Part shown: in pieces, positions 1 through 7,582 of the stretch | How positions within the stretch are numbered: position 1 is the stretch's first letter | How the letters are laid out: the number at the start of each line of letters is the position of its first letter | NCBI GenBank assembly: GCA_964367905.1 | Contig: CAYIZP010000056.1 | Span: 1-14,569, forward strand | Length of the DNA stretch: 14,569 nucleotides | From: CAUPWF01 sp964367905 | Lineage (GTDB): Bacteria > Bacillota > Clostridia > Lachnospirales > Lachnospiraceae | Reading direction: 5' to 3' | Made by a program: the position numbers and the translations under genes | Notes under the pieces: model-generated | What the model saw: only the letters and a program-made list of their open reading frames with translations | What the model was told of the DNA's origin: nothing | Database searches by the model: none

Positions 1-1490
1 GGGAATAACAATACATCTCTAATTGCCGATGAATCTGTCAGTAACATTACCAATCTATCCACTCCGATTCCAATTCCTCCCGTAGGTGGCATTCCAATCT
101 CTAGTGAATTCAAGAAGTCTTCATCTACACTGTTTGCTTCTTCATCGCCTTGGGCCTTAAGCTCTTCTTGCGCCTCGAATCTTCCTCTCTGGTCGATTGG
201 GTCATTAAGCTCTGAGAATGCATTTGCCATCTCACGTCCGTAGATGAATAACTCGAAACGCTCTGTAAATTCTTGATCGTCTGGCTTTCTCTTCGCTAAT
301 GGAGAGATTTCCACTGGGTGATCGATTACAAATGTAGGTTGTACAAGTTTTTCTTCTGCATATTCTTCGAAGAATAACGCTATGATATCTCCACGTTTAT
401 GACGTGTTTCGAATGCGATGTGATGTTCTTTTGCTACTGCTTTCGCTTCTTCTTCAGTCGTAATCTGTGTAAAGTCCACACCTGCGTATTTCTTAACTGC
501 ATCTAGCATTGTAATTCTCTCAAATGGTGCTCCAAAATCAATCTCAACTTCTTGATATGTGAATTTTGTTGTTCCCAGTACTTCTTGTGCTACATGGCGG
601 TATAGGTTCTCGCATAATTCCATCATACCTTCGTAGTCTGTATATGCTTGATATAATTCCATCAATGTAAATTCTGGGTTGTGGCGAACAGAAAGTCCTT
701 CATTGCGGAATACACGGCCGATCTCGTATACACGCTCCAATCCACCAACGATAAGTCTCTTCAAGTATAATTCAAGAGAGATACGAAGGTGTACATCTTC
801 ATCCAATGCATTGAAATGAGTATCGAATGGACGTGCAGCGGCACCACCAGCATTTGGTACTAGCATCGGTGTTTCTACTTCCATAAAATTTTCCCCATCT
901 AGGTAGTTACGCATCGCAGAGATAATCTGTGAACGCTTGATGAATGTATCACGAACCTCTGGGTTCATAACCAAATCCACATATCTTTGACGATACCTAG
1001 TATCTGTATTTGTTAGTCCGTGGAACTTTTCAGGTAGAATCTGTAAGCTCTTTGTAAGAAGTTTAATTTCTGAAACACGTAGAGAGATTTCGCCCATCTT
1101 AGTAGTGAATACTTCACCCTTCAAACCAACGATATCACCGATGTCCATTTTCTTAACACCAGCATACTCCTCTTCTCCGATAATATCACGTGCTACATAA
1201 CACTGGATATTCCCTTTTAGATCCTGAATATTTACAAATGAAGCCTTACCCATCACACGTTTTGCCATGATACGTCCAGCAATCGACACCTCAGTTCCCT
1301 CTAGAGATTCGTAGTTATCTTTCACTTCTTGGCTGTGATGTGTACGGTCATATTTTGTGATTTCAAAAGGATTTTCCCCTTCTTCCACAAGATTTTGTAA
1401 TTTCTCACGTCTTACCATACGCAATTGATTCAGATCTAATTCTGGTTGCTCGTTATTTCCATTCTTTTGTTGATTTTCTTGAGACATCAT
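1..1490 (-). CDS. lysS: Lysyl-tRNA synthetase, class II (3' end cut by window edge)
   Basis: Charges tRNA-Lys with lysine in the cytoplasm. About 496 residues are visible. After a polar N-terminal lead comes an OB-fold anticodon-binding domain (roughly 55-170), then the class II catalytic core. Motif 2 is clear near residues 250-275 (GRVFRNEGLSVRHNPEFT). Motif 3 lies at the visible C-terminus (GGIGIGVDRLVMLLTD, then SAIRDVLLFP). Family members usually end 10-15 residues after LLFP, so only a short tail is missing beyond base 1. Two adjacent ATG codons begin at 1490 and 1487. AGAGG at 1500-1496 stands 5 and 8 bases from them, so the second is an equally good start. The gene follows greA after 87 bases that contain a perfect palindrome. 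It is probably transcribed with greA. Confidence 0.96.
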   Translation of the reverse strand, partial: MMSQENQQKNGNNEQPELDLNQLRMVRREKLQNLVEEGENPFEITKYDRTHHSQEVKDNYESLEGTEVSIAGRIMAKRVMGKASFVNIQDLKGNIQCYVARDIIGEEEYAGVKKMDIGDIVGLKGEVFTTKMGEISLRVSEIKLLTKSLQILPEKFHGLTNTDTRYRQRYVDLVMNPEVRDTFIKRSQIISAMRNYLDGENFMEVETPMLVPNAGGAAARPFDTHFNALDEDVHLRISLELYLKRLIVGGLERVYEIGRVFRNEGLSVRHNPEFTLMELYQAYTDYEGMMELCENLYRHVAQEVLGTTKFTYQEVEIDFGAPFERITMLDAVKKYAGVDFTQITTEEEAKAVAKEHHIAFETRHKRGDIIALFFEEYAEEKLVQPTFVIDHPVEISPLAKRKPDDQEFTERFELFIYGREMANAFSELNDPIDQRGRFEAQEELKAQGDEEANSVDEDFLNSLEIGMPPTGGIGIGVDRLVMLLTDSSAIRDVLLF

Positions 1491-1543
1491 CTACACCTCT
1501 TCTTCTACTTAATCCTATTTTTCACACTATCTCTATATCCCAT

Positions 1544-1569
1544 AACAAGACTGCCTAGGCAGTCTTGTT
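1544..1569 (-). terminator. Perfect 26-base palindrome between greA and lysS, possible weak terminator or attenuator
   Basis: The left arm is AACAAGACTGCCT and the right arm is its exact reverse complement. As RNA it can form a GACTGC/GCAGTC core with a CTAG loop, extended by A-U pairs. On the minus strand the hairpin starts 8 bases after the greA stop. It is followed by TTGTTAT, a broken U-rich tail rather than a proper U-tract. Full termination would cut off lysS, which has no clear promoter of its own, so partial termination or a processing/stability role is as likely. Confidence 0.4.
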
Positions 1570-1577
1570 GATTTGGT

Positions 1578-2060
1578 CTAATTTGCTCTTTCAATTTTAA
1601 GTACTTCGTACTCTACCATACCCACTTGAGTATCTAGGCTTACCACATCACCGATCTTTCTTCCTAACAATGCGCTTCCTACTGGTGACTCATTGGAGAT
1701 TTTACCTTCTAGGCTGTTTGCTTCTGTTGAACCAACAATCTTGAACTCAATCTCTTCTTCATATTCTTTATCATATACAAATACGATACATCCGATGCTA
1801 ATCTTATCTAAGTCAACCTCGTCCTCGTCTACCACTTCAACATTCTTTAATATCTTCTCAAGTTCGTCGATACGTGCCTCGATGTCGCGTTGCTCGTCTT
1901 TCGCTGCGTCATACTCAGCATTCTCTGATAAATCCCCTTGTTCTCTAGCTTCTTTGATTTTTTCTGCTACTTCCTTACGCTTGTGAACTTTTAAGTCTTC
2001 TAGCTCAGTCTCAAGTTCTCTTAATCCTGTGTAAGTAAGTATCGTTTTTTTCTCGCTCAT
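1578..2060 (-). CDS. greA: Transcription elongation factor GreA
   Basis: GreA enters the secondary channel of RNA polymerase and stimulates cleavage of backtracked transcripts. The product is 160 residues, the usual length. Residues 10-75 form the N-terminal antiparallel coiled coil. The acidic tip lies in GDLSENAEYDAAK (42-54), with D43 and E46 matching the conserved Mg-coordinating pair. Residues 85-160 form the C-terminal FKBP-like domain, with NESPVGSALLGRKIGD at 123-138. The ATG at 2060 is chosen because AAGGAAGGG stands 8 bases upstream and the protein then begins as GreA proteins do. The frame stays open upstream to a TTG at 2111, but that lies at the predicted transcription start and has no ribosome site. 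A consensus promoter precedes the gene and lysS follows. Confidence 0.97.
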   Translation of the reverse strand: MSEKKTILTYTGLRELETELEDLKVHKRKEVAEKIKEAREQGDLSENAEYDAAKDEQRDIEARIDELEKILKNVEVVDEDEVDLDKISIGCIVFVYDKEYEEEIEFKIVGSTEANSLEGKISNESPVGSALLGRKIGDVVSLDTQVGMVEYEVLKIERAN

Positions 2061-2068
2061 TCTAAAAT

Positions 2069-2077
2069 CCCTTCCTT
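2069..2077 (-). promoter_or_regulatory. Ribosome binding site fixing the greA start
   Basis: AAGGAAGGG with an 8-base spacer to the ATG at 2060. It favours the 160-residue product over a TTG start 51 bases upstream. Confidence 0.85.
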
Positions 2078-2118
2078 TATGTCTGATCATTAAAATGCAA
2101 TTGATTTTCAATCACACC

Positions 2119-2147
2119 ATTATAACTTACTGAATTTTAAATGTCAA
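2119..2147 (-). promoter_or_regulatory. Consensus sigma-A-type promoter for greA(-lysS)
   Basis: On the minus strand TTGACA (2147-2142) and TATAAT (2124-2119) are separated by exactly 17 bases; both boxes match the consensus at every position. The -35 box lies inside the last codons of dusB, and the dusB stop (2129-2127) falls in the spacer. Transcription should begin near 2112, leaving a leader of about 50 bases before the greA ATG. The greA-lysS unit can therefore be strongly transcribed independently of the genes upstream. Confidence 0.85.
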
Positions 2148-3113
2148 CAACTTTTCCAATTCCTCATAGGTTTCTACTTGATTTATCAAACCTCGTAATT
2201 TAGCCGAATTCGGTAAGCCCGCAGTATACCAAGCCACATGTTTTCTCATCTCGCGCATCCCCAGATAGTCTCCTTTGTAGTCCATCTGCATCTTTGTATG
2301 GCGTAGCATCATATCCACCCGTTCCTCTATGGCAGGTTTCGGTATTTCTTGTCCTGTTCTATCATACGCAAGTAACTCTGAAAATATCCATGGATTTCCT
2401 TGAGTTCCTCTACCAATCATAACAGCATCACAACCTGTCTCCCTACGCATACGAACAGCATCCTGCCAATTCAGTACATCACCATTTCCAATCACTGGAA
2501 TGGACACTGCATCTTTCACTTCGCGAATGATATTCCAATCCGCCTTTCCAGAATAATATTCTTCCCTTGTTCGACCATGAACTGCAACCGCTGCCGCACC
2601 TGCTTCTTCAATGACTTTTGCGATTTCCACTGCATTGATATTCTCATCATTGAATCCCTTCCGAATCTTAACTGTAACTGGTTTTTGAATCGCCCTCACT
2701 GTTTGATATACAATGTCATATACCAATTTGGGCTTGAGCATCAATGCTGACCCTTCTCCATTTTTTACAATCTTGGGAACAGGACATCCCATATTGATGT
2801 CTAGAATCTGAAACGGTCGTTCCTCTATCTGTTTAGCTACCTCACTGACTACATCTGGCTCTGAGCCAAATAATTGAAGCGATACGGGACATTCTCCTGG
2901 GTCTATCTGCAGGAGTGCCTCTGTGTTTTTATTCTTATATTGAATTGCTTTTGCACTTACCATCTCGGTGTAGATTAATCCCACCCCCTGCTCTTTGCAG
3001 AGCAAGCGAAATGGCAGGTCTGTGACACCTGCCATAGGTGCTAATACATATGGGTTCTCTATGGATACATTACCAATCTTGAACCCGTAATCTTGATTTA
3101 TATTTTTACTCAT
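2127..3113 (-). CDS. dusB: tRNA-dihydrouridine synthase, DusB type
   Basis: FMN-dependent enzyme that reduces specific uridines in tRNA to dihydrouridine with NAD(P)H. The 328 residues fit the family. A TIM barrel occupies roughly 15-250: APMAGVTD at 25-32, NMGCPVPK at 107-114 with the catalytic Cys at 110, VKIRKG at 148-153, HGRTREEYYSGKADW at 179-193, IGNGDV at 208-213, and GRGTQGNPWIF at 234-244 for flavin phosphate binding. A helical tRNA-binding domain follows, with MREMRKHVAWY at 286-296. The NMGCP form and the length favour DusB over the DusA or DusC groups. Its ATG overlaps the coaX stop as ATGA, so translation is probably coupled. In several Firmicutes dusB likewise sits near coaX, greA and lysS. 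Confidence 0.95.
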   Translation of the reverse strand: MSKNINQDYGFKIGNVSIENPYVLAPMAGVTDLPFRLLCKEQGVGLIYTEMVSAKAIQYKNKNTEALLQIDPGECPVSLQLFGSEPDVVSEVAKQIEERPFQILDINMGCPVPKIVKNGEGSALMLKPKLVYDIVYQTVRAIQKPVTVKIRKGFNDENINAVEIAKVIEEAGAAAVAVHGRTREEYYSGKADWNIIREVKDAVSIPVIGNGDVLNWQDAVRMRRETGCDAVMIGRGTQGNPWIFSELLAYDRTGQEIPKPAIEERVDMMLRHTKMQMDYKGDYLGMREMRKHVAWYTAGLPNSAKLRGLINQVETYEELEKLLTFKIQ

Positions 3114-3883
3114 AGTTTTGCATTTTTTTCGTATATGATACGAAGTCCTTCTAATGTCAATGTCGGATTATAGATATCAATTGACTCCGTTTCATTTGCA
3201 ATGATATTCCCCAATCCACCTGTCGCCACGACCTTGATATCTTGTCGTCCTAACTCTTCTTTCATCTGATTGATGATATATTCTGTTTGCCCAATATATC
3301 CATAAACAATACCTGCTTGCATGCTGGTAATTGTTTCCTTGGCCAAGATTGATGGCGGCTTAATAATTTCAATTTCAGGAAGCATTGCCGCATTCTCTGT
3401 CAGAGAATGTGCTGCCGTACGGATTCCAGGAGCTGTGACTCCATAGAGATAAGTTCCTGTCTCATCCACATAGTCATAGGTTGTAGCTGTTCCAAAATCC
3501 ACCACAATAATCGCACCTCCATAGATATTATGAGCCGCTACTGCATCCACGATTCTGTCTGGACCTATCTGTCTTGGATTATCCGTATGTATCTTCAATC
3601 CTGTTTTAATTCCCGCAGACACTACAATTGGTTTGATATCAAAATATTTTATGATTGCGCTTCCAAACGAGTGCATCACATTTGGTACTACGGATGTGAT
3701 GATAACAGCTTCAACATCTGCTGGATCATATTTCTTGCGTTCTATCAAACCACATAGCACACTTCCATATTCATCTGAAGTCCTCGGTTGCTTTGTCGTA
3801 ATACGAAATTGAGATACCAACTCGCTTCCATCAAACATTCCAACCGTGATATTTGTATTTCCTATATCTATCCCTAATAACAT
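3110..3883 (-). CDS. coaX: Type III pantothenate kinase
   Basis: Phosphorylates pantothenate to 4'-phosphopantothenate, the first step of coenzyme A synthesis. The type III enzyme is typically insensitive to CoA feedback and needs a monovalent cation such as K+. The product is 257 residues, normal for CoaX, and has the ASKHA fold. The phosphate-binding segment DIGNTN is at residues 6-11. GPDR at 107-110 carries the expected catalytic Asp (109). DFGTATTYDY is at 129-138, and TGGLG at 221-225 lies in the nucleotide site. The ATG at 3883 is preceded by GGGGGAGG with a good spacer. The gene follows the small unknown gene by 41 bases and overlaps dusB by 4. The K+ need is notable because ktrB and ktrA head the same gene train, but a link is inference. 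Confidence 0.95.
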   Translation of the reverse strand: MLLGIDIGNTNITVGMFDGSELVSQFRITTKQPRTSDEYGSVLCGLIERKKYDPADVEAVIITSVVPNVMHSFGSAIIKYFDIKPIVVSAGIKTGLKIHTDNPRQIGPDRIVDAVAAHNIYGGAIIVVDFGTATTYDYVDETGTYLYGVTAPGIRTAAHSLTENAAMLPEIEIIKPPSILAKETITSMQAGIVYGYIGQTEYIINQMKEELGRQDIKVVATGGLGNIIANETESIDIYNPTLTLEGLRIIYEKNAKL

Positions 3884-3924
3884 TTTCTTCCTCCCCCTTC
3901 TGTCATACTCATCTAGTCATTTCA

Positions 3925-4242
3925 TTATTGACAAAATGTCTTATAGTATAATTCCAAAGATTCCAATAATTCTTCCTTGGTTCTCTGGATTTCCTTCACC
4001 TTAAGTTGACTTCCTATCTCATCATAGAGCAAATCATTTTCATCCATCTGCACATTCAAGAACAAGGATCCTTCTTCGTCAAATTCTAGGGTCAAGCTTC
4101 CACCTACATCCGCTGTAAAAAGCACACACATAATCTTCAACTCGTCCTTCACATAGTCTGGTAGATTCTCAAACTCGGGATTTAAATAATATTTTTTCTC
4201 ATATGAATTCGCTCCACATAAAACTACATTCTCATCAAACAT
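3925..4242 (-). CDS. Small uncharacterised protein between birA and coaX (possibly DUF6145)
   Basis: A 105-residue soluble protein with no signal peptide or membrane segment and no catalytic motif that I recognise. It begins MFDENVVLCGANSYEKKYY, has a central stretch of predicted beta strand (ADVGGSLTLEFDEEGSLFLNV, split around residues 44-64), and ends in a helical segment rich in Glu and Lys (about 78-102). It is acidic. Cys residues are at 9, 39 and 104. I recall similar proteins from Lachnospiraceae under the name DUF6145, but cannot confirm the number here. The ATG overlaps the birA end by 8 bases, and AGAGG lies 11 bases upstream. Spacing and composition match its neighbours, so it is a real gene. 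Its place between a biotin ligase and a pantothenate kinase hints at a cofactor-related role, but no function can be assigned. Confidence 0.85.
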   Translation of the reverse strand: MFDENVVLCGANSYEKKYYLNPEFENLPDYVKDELKIMCVLFTADVGGSLTLEFDEEGSLFLNVQMDENDLLYDEIGSQLKVKEIQRTKEELLESLELYYKTFCQ

Positions 4243-5215
4243 AACCGTACATTCCTCTCACTGATACTTCTCCTGCGAAGATTGCTTCACACACTCCGCC
4301 TTCTCTCTCCACCAACAGGGCACCTGTCTGGTCAATCCCCAATGCCGTGGCTTCAAACGTCCCCTTAGGGTCTAATACTTTCACTGATTGATTCTTATTC
4401 ACCAAGAGCTGATTATATTCCTCTCTGATATATGATAAACTTTCTTCTCTGCAAAAATTCTCATATTGGGCTTCGAACTCATTCATTATCTCACCAATTA
4501 ATTCTGCACGGAGAACCATCGTTCCTGTTTCTTTCTTAATCGACGTACCAATTTCCGCTAATTCAGCAGGAAATTCTTCTATATTACAGTTTAATCCGAC
4601 ACCTATGACTACATAATTGATATAATCAATCTCTGTACTCATCTCGGTCAAAATTCCACAGATTTTTTTCTTATTTAACACAATATCGTTAGGCCACTTA
4701 ATCTGAACCTCCATCTCTTCACTCTCGTTCAACACCTTAGCGATACTGTATGCCATTACTAGCGTTAACATGGGCGCTTTCACTGGTTCGAACTTTGGTC
4801 GAATCAGCAAACTCATAAAGATATTGCTTCCAGCAGGTGATTCCCAACTGTTACCACGCCTTCCCTTGCCTTTCGATTGCATATCTGAAATGACAAGAGT
4901 TCCCTCGACACTTCCTTTTTCTCCTAGGAGTTTTGCCTGAATATTAGTCGAATCCACCTCGCTATAATAAACCACTTCTCTTCCCATTGTCTTGGAGAAA
5001 ATGTGGCTCTCTATCGTTGCTTTATTCATAATATCTGGACTTTCCATGAGATGATAACCTTTGTTTCGAATCGCTTCGATTTCATAGCCCTCATCCTTTA
5101 ACTGTCCGATTACTTTCCATATAGCAGTGCGAGAAACAGAGAATTTGTCGCAGAGCTCTTGCCCCGAAATATAGCCCTCTGTTTCTCGCAAATATTTTAA
5201 GATTTCACTTTTCAC
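4235..5215 (-). CDS. birA: Bifunctional biotin-[acetyl-CoA-carboxylase] ligase and biotin repressor
   Basis: Activates biotin to biotinyl-5'-AMP and attaches it to a lysine of biotin-dependent carboxylases. The 326 residues include an N-terminal winged helix-turn-helix (1-57, SGQELCDKFSVSRTAIWKVI at 17-36), so it is a group II enzyme able to act as a repressor. The ligase core has the adenylate-binding loop SKGKGRRGNSWESP at 114-127, KWPND at 173-177 with the conserved Lys, CGILTEM at 186-192, and GVGLNCN at 205-211. A C-terminal SH3-like domain runs from about 275 to 322. The start is GTG at 5215, with AGGAG 8 bases upstream placed directly after the argF stop. The gene is 14 bases from argF. 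No biotin synthesis or transport gene, and no paired operator, is visible here. Confidence 0.95.
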   Translation of the reverse strand: MKSEILKYLRETEGYISGQELCDKFSVSRTAIWKVIGQLKDEGYEIEAIRNKGYHLMESPDIMNKATIESHIFSKTMGREVVYYSEVDSTNIQAKLLGEKGSVEGTLVISDMQSKGKGRRGNSWESPAGSNIFMSLLIRPKFEPVKAPMLTLVMAYSIAKVLNESEEMEVQIKWPNDIVLNKKKICGILTEMSTEIDYINYVVIGVGLNCNIEEFPAELAEIGTSIKKETGTMVLRAELIGEIMNEFEAQYENFCREESLSYIREEYNQLLVNKNQSVKVLDPKGTFEATALGIDQTGALLVEREGGVCEAIFAGEVSVRGMYGYV

Positions 5216-5229
5216 TAAAATGACTCCTA

Positions 5230-6165
5230 TTACTCACCTAAAGTTGCAACCATAACTGCTTTGATAGTATGTAGACGATTCTCGGCCTCATCAAACACAA
5301 CAGAAGACTTGCTCTCAAATACATCCTCTGTCACTTCTTTTCCTTTGACAGCTGGTAGACAATGCATAAAGATTGCATTCTTATTTTCTGTCTGATCCAT
5401 CAATTGTTGGTTCACTTGATATGGCTGTAACAATGCGATTCTCTCTGCTGCCTTGTCTTCTTCACCCATAGAGCACCAGACATCGGTATACAATACATCG
5501 GCACCTTTTACTGCTTCTACTTTATCTGTCACCACAATATATGCACCTGACTCATCTGCATAACCCTTGCATAGTTGAATCAATTCTTCTTCTGGCCATA
5601 AACTCTCTGGTGCAACGATGGTGAAATTAACTCCCACCTTCGCACATCCGATCATAAGGCTATTTGCCATATTATTTCTGCCATCGCCTAGATAGATGAA
5701 ATTAATTCCTTTTAAATAACCAAACTGTTCTTTCACAGTAAGTAAATCCGCTAGGATTTGAGTCGGATGATATAGGTCTGTTAGCCCATTCCATACCGGA
5801 ACTCCACTATGCTCTGCCAATGCTTCTACATGGCTCTGCTTAAATCCACGGAACTCGATTCCATCAAACATACGCCCCAACACTCGTGCCGTATCCTCAA
5901 TGCTCTCCTTATGTCCTAACTGTATTTCATTCCCTGATAGATAAGTAGGAATTCCACCTTCATCAACTGCTGCTACTGTGAATGCACAACGTGTTCTTGT
6001 CGATGGTTTTTCAAAAATAAGTGCTATATTCTTGCCTTCTAGAGAATTTCCTCTCACTTTATTTTTCTTCTTCGCCTTTAACTCCGCAGATAAATCGATT
6101 AAGTATTCAATTTCTACTGGACTATAATCCTTCAATGTTAAAAAACTTCTTCCTTTTAGATTCAT
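5230..6165 (-). CDS. argF: Ornithine carbamoyltransferase
   Basis: Makes citrulline and phosphate from ornithine and carbamoyl phosphate, in arginine synthesis; run in reverse it serves arginine catabolism. The product is 311 residues, typical of the family. The carbamoyl phosphate loop STRTR is at 55-59, HPTQILADLLT at 133-143, and the ornithine-side SMGEE at 232-236. HCLPA is at 268-272, with Cys 269 as the usual active-site residue. The protein ends at KAVMVATLGE without the extra C-terminal helix of putrescine carbamoyltransferases, which favours ornithine. ATG at 6165 has AGAGG 8 bases upstream. It follows the SPFH gene by 11 bases and precedes birA by 14. No other arg gene is nearby, so the anabolic role is inferred. 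No obvious ArgR box was found. Confidence 0.93.
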   Translation of the reverse strand: MNLKGRSFLTLKDYSPVEIEYLIDLSAELKAKKKNKVRGNSLEGKNIALIFEKPSTRTRCAFTVAAVDEGGIPTYLSGNEIQLGHKESIEDTARVLGRMFDGIEFRGFKQSHVEALAEHSGVPVWNGLTDLYHPTQILADLLTVKEQFGYLKGINFIYLGDGRNNMANSLMIGCAKVGVNFTIVAPESLWPEEELIQLCKGYADESGAYIVVTDKVEAVKGADVLYTDVWCSMGEEDKAAERIALLQPYQVNQQLMDQTENKNAIFMHCLPAVKGKEVTEDVFESKSSVVFDEAENRLHTIKAVMVATLGE

Positions 6166-6176
6166 GTAAATAACCT

Positions 6177-7112
6177 CTATTCTTTTCCTACTTCTGCAAG
6201 CCCTTTTACTAATCCTGCAATCCCTTGTATTTCTGATGGGATAATAATCTTAGTCGCTTGACCATCTGCTGCCTTCTCAAATGCTTCTAGACTCTTAATT
6301 GTAAGAACTGCTTGGTCTGCACCTGCTTCTTTCAAGAAACGAATACCATCTGCATGTGCTTGTTGTACCTTCAGAATCGCTTCAGCCTCACCCTCTGCTT
6401 CCTTGATCTTCTTCTCACGTTCTGCTTCCGCACGTAAGATTGCAGACTGCTTCTCCGCTTCAGCATCAAGAATTAACGACTGCTTCTTACCCTCCGCAAC
6501 AAGGATAGTAGATTCTCTCTGTCCCTCTGCGATAAGAATGGATTCACGTCTCTCACGCTCTGCCTTCATTTGTTTTTCCATCGCGTCTTGAATCGCTGCC
6601 GGTGGAATAATATTCTTCAATTCTACTCGGTTTACCTTGATTCCCCATGGATCTGTTGCAATATCTAGAGACGCTCTCATCTTCGTATTGATTGTCTCAC
6701 GAGATGTAAGTGTTTGGTCTAACTCCAAATCCCCGATAATATTACGAAGTGTAGTTGCTGTTAAGTTCTCAATCGCCATAATTGGATTCGCTACTCCATA
6801 ACAGAATAATTTCGCATCTGTAATCTGGAAAAATACAACCGTATCAATTCTCATTGTTACATTATCTTTTGTAATAACTGGTTGTGGTGGGAAGTCTACT
6901 ACTTGCTCTTTCAAATCCACTCTTCTTACCACCTTGTCAATTACAGGTATCTTCAAATGAAGACCTGTATTCCATGTAGCTAGATACGCTCCTAAACGCT
7001 CTACTACAACTGCCTGCGATTGTCTTACAATTTTAACCGATGATGCTACTAATAAGAATATTACAATTACCAATGCTACGATTAAAAATAGACCCATTCC
7101 TGCTGCTCCCAT
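6177..7112 (-). CDS. SPFH/Band 7 membrane protein, QmcA/paraslipin type
   Basis: A 311-residue stomatin/prohibitin-family protein, expected to form membrane-bound oligomers that organise membrane domains or influence membrane proteases. One N-terminal hydrophobic segment (about 7-25) anchors it. The SPFH/Band 7 domain follows (about 26-175), with QAVVVERLGAY at 33-43 and PWGIKVNRVELKNIIPP at 155-171. A long charged coiled coil from 175 to 250 contains five tandem 11-residue repeats (188-242) of the form R/K-x-S-x-I-L-x-A-E-x-x. A hydrophobic, Gly-rich tail ends the protein. ATG at 7112 has a full AGGAGG 8 bases upstream. The NfeD-like gene 41 bases upstream is the usual partner of this family. 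The close QmcA match is to the family only; no specific client can be named. Confidence 0.93.
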   Translation of the reverse strand: MGAAGMGLFLIVALVIVIFLLVASSVKIVRQSQAVVVERLGAYLATWNTGLHLKIPVIDKVVRRVDLKEQVVDFPPQPVITKDNVTMRIDTVVFFQITDAKLFCYGVANPIMAIENLTATTLRNIIGDLELDQTLTSRETINTKMRASLDIATDPWGIKVNRVELKNIIPPAAIQDAMEKQMKAERERRESILIAEGQRESTILVAEGKKQSLILDAEAEKQSAILRAEAEREKKIKEAEGEAEAILKVQQAHADGIRFLKEAGADQAVLTIKSLEAFEKAADGQATKIIIPSEIQGIAGLVKGLAEVGKE

Positions 7113-7153
7113 ATCTCATTCCTCCTGTTTACTGTTTTTTTAGTTATATGTTA

Positions 7154-7582
7154 TTATTTCCTTTTAACTAACAATTTAACCCCTTGAATCTCTTCAACAA
7201 TTACAACATCACCCTTTTTTAATTCCTCCTCTGACTCATGTGTCTTTGCTGACCATTCCATTCCTTCATGTACTACTTTATACACTCCCAAAGCTGGATT
7301 GTATTCCTTAGTAATAATCACTTCTTCACCAATAATTCGGTCTGCATTCGTTTTCACTGTCTTCGTATCAAGGTATTTTATTGCAATGGGTCTCGTAAAA
7401 GCCAATAACAAACCCGAAACTACGAAAAACAGAATTATCTGAACCATCAAATTCGCACCCAGCATTGCTGCAATAAATGCTATTAACGCACCCCCCGCAA
7501 ACCAAATCGTTGCCAAACCCATAGTGGCAATTTCTACAACCAATAAAAGTACAAAAAACCCTAACCAAATCCATTCATTCAT
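7154..7582 (-). CDS. NfeD-like membrane protein, short form
   Basis: A 142-residue partner of SPFH proteins. The N-terminal half is hydrophobic, with two to three membrane segments within about 5-62 (WLGFFVLLLVVEIATMG, then a Gly/Ala-rich stretch, then IILFFVVSGLLLAF). The C-terminal part (about 83-141) fits the soluble NfeD OB-fold barrel: IIGEEVIITKEY, GMEWSAK and KKGDVVIVEEIQGVKLLVK. The length matches short NfeD proteins that lack the N-terminal serine protease domain, such as the E. coli YbbK neighbour of QmcA. Its ATG overlaps the stop of the upstream methyltransferase as ATGA. AAGGAG lies 9 bases before the start. It precedes the SPFH gene by 41 bases, the usual order for this pair. 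Confidence 0.92.
   Translation of the reverse strand: MNEWIWLGFFVLLLVVEIATMGLATIWFAGGALIAFIAAMLGANLMVQIILFFVVSGLLLAFTRPIAIKYLDTKTVKTNADRIIGEEVIITKEYNPALGVYKVVHEGMEWSAKTHESEEELKKGDVVIVEEIQGVKLLVKRK

Noticed and set aside
2061..2111. TTG start for greA giving 177 residues
   Set aside because: It lies at the predicted transcription start, without a ribosome site, and the family begins at the ATG at 2060.
7113..7153. Promoter ahead of the SPFH gene (CATATAAC)
   Set aside because: No acceptable -35 box at 16-18 bases; the AT-rich gap is enough to explain the match.
7368..7574. Minus-strand frames 7368-7574 and 10095-10277
   Set aside because: They are alternate frames inside nfeD and ktrB, Cys-rich without motifs.
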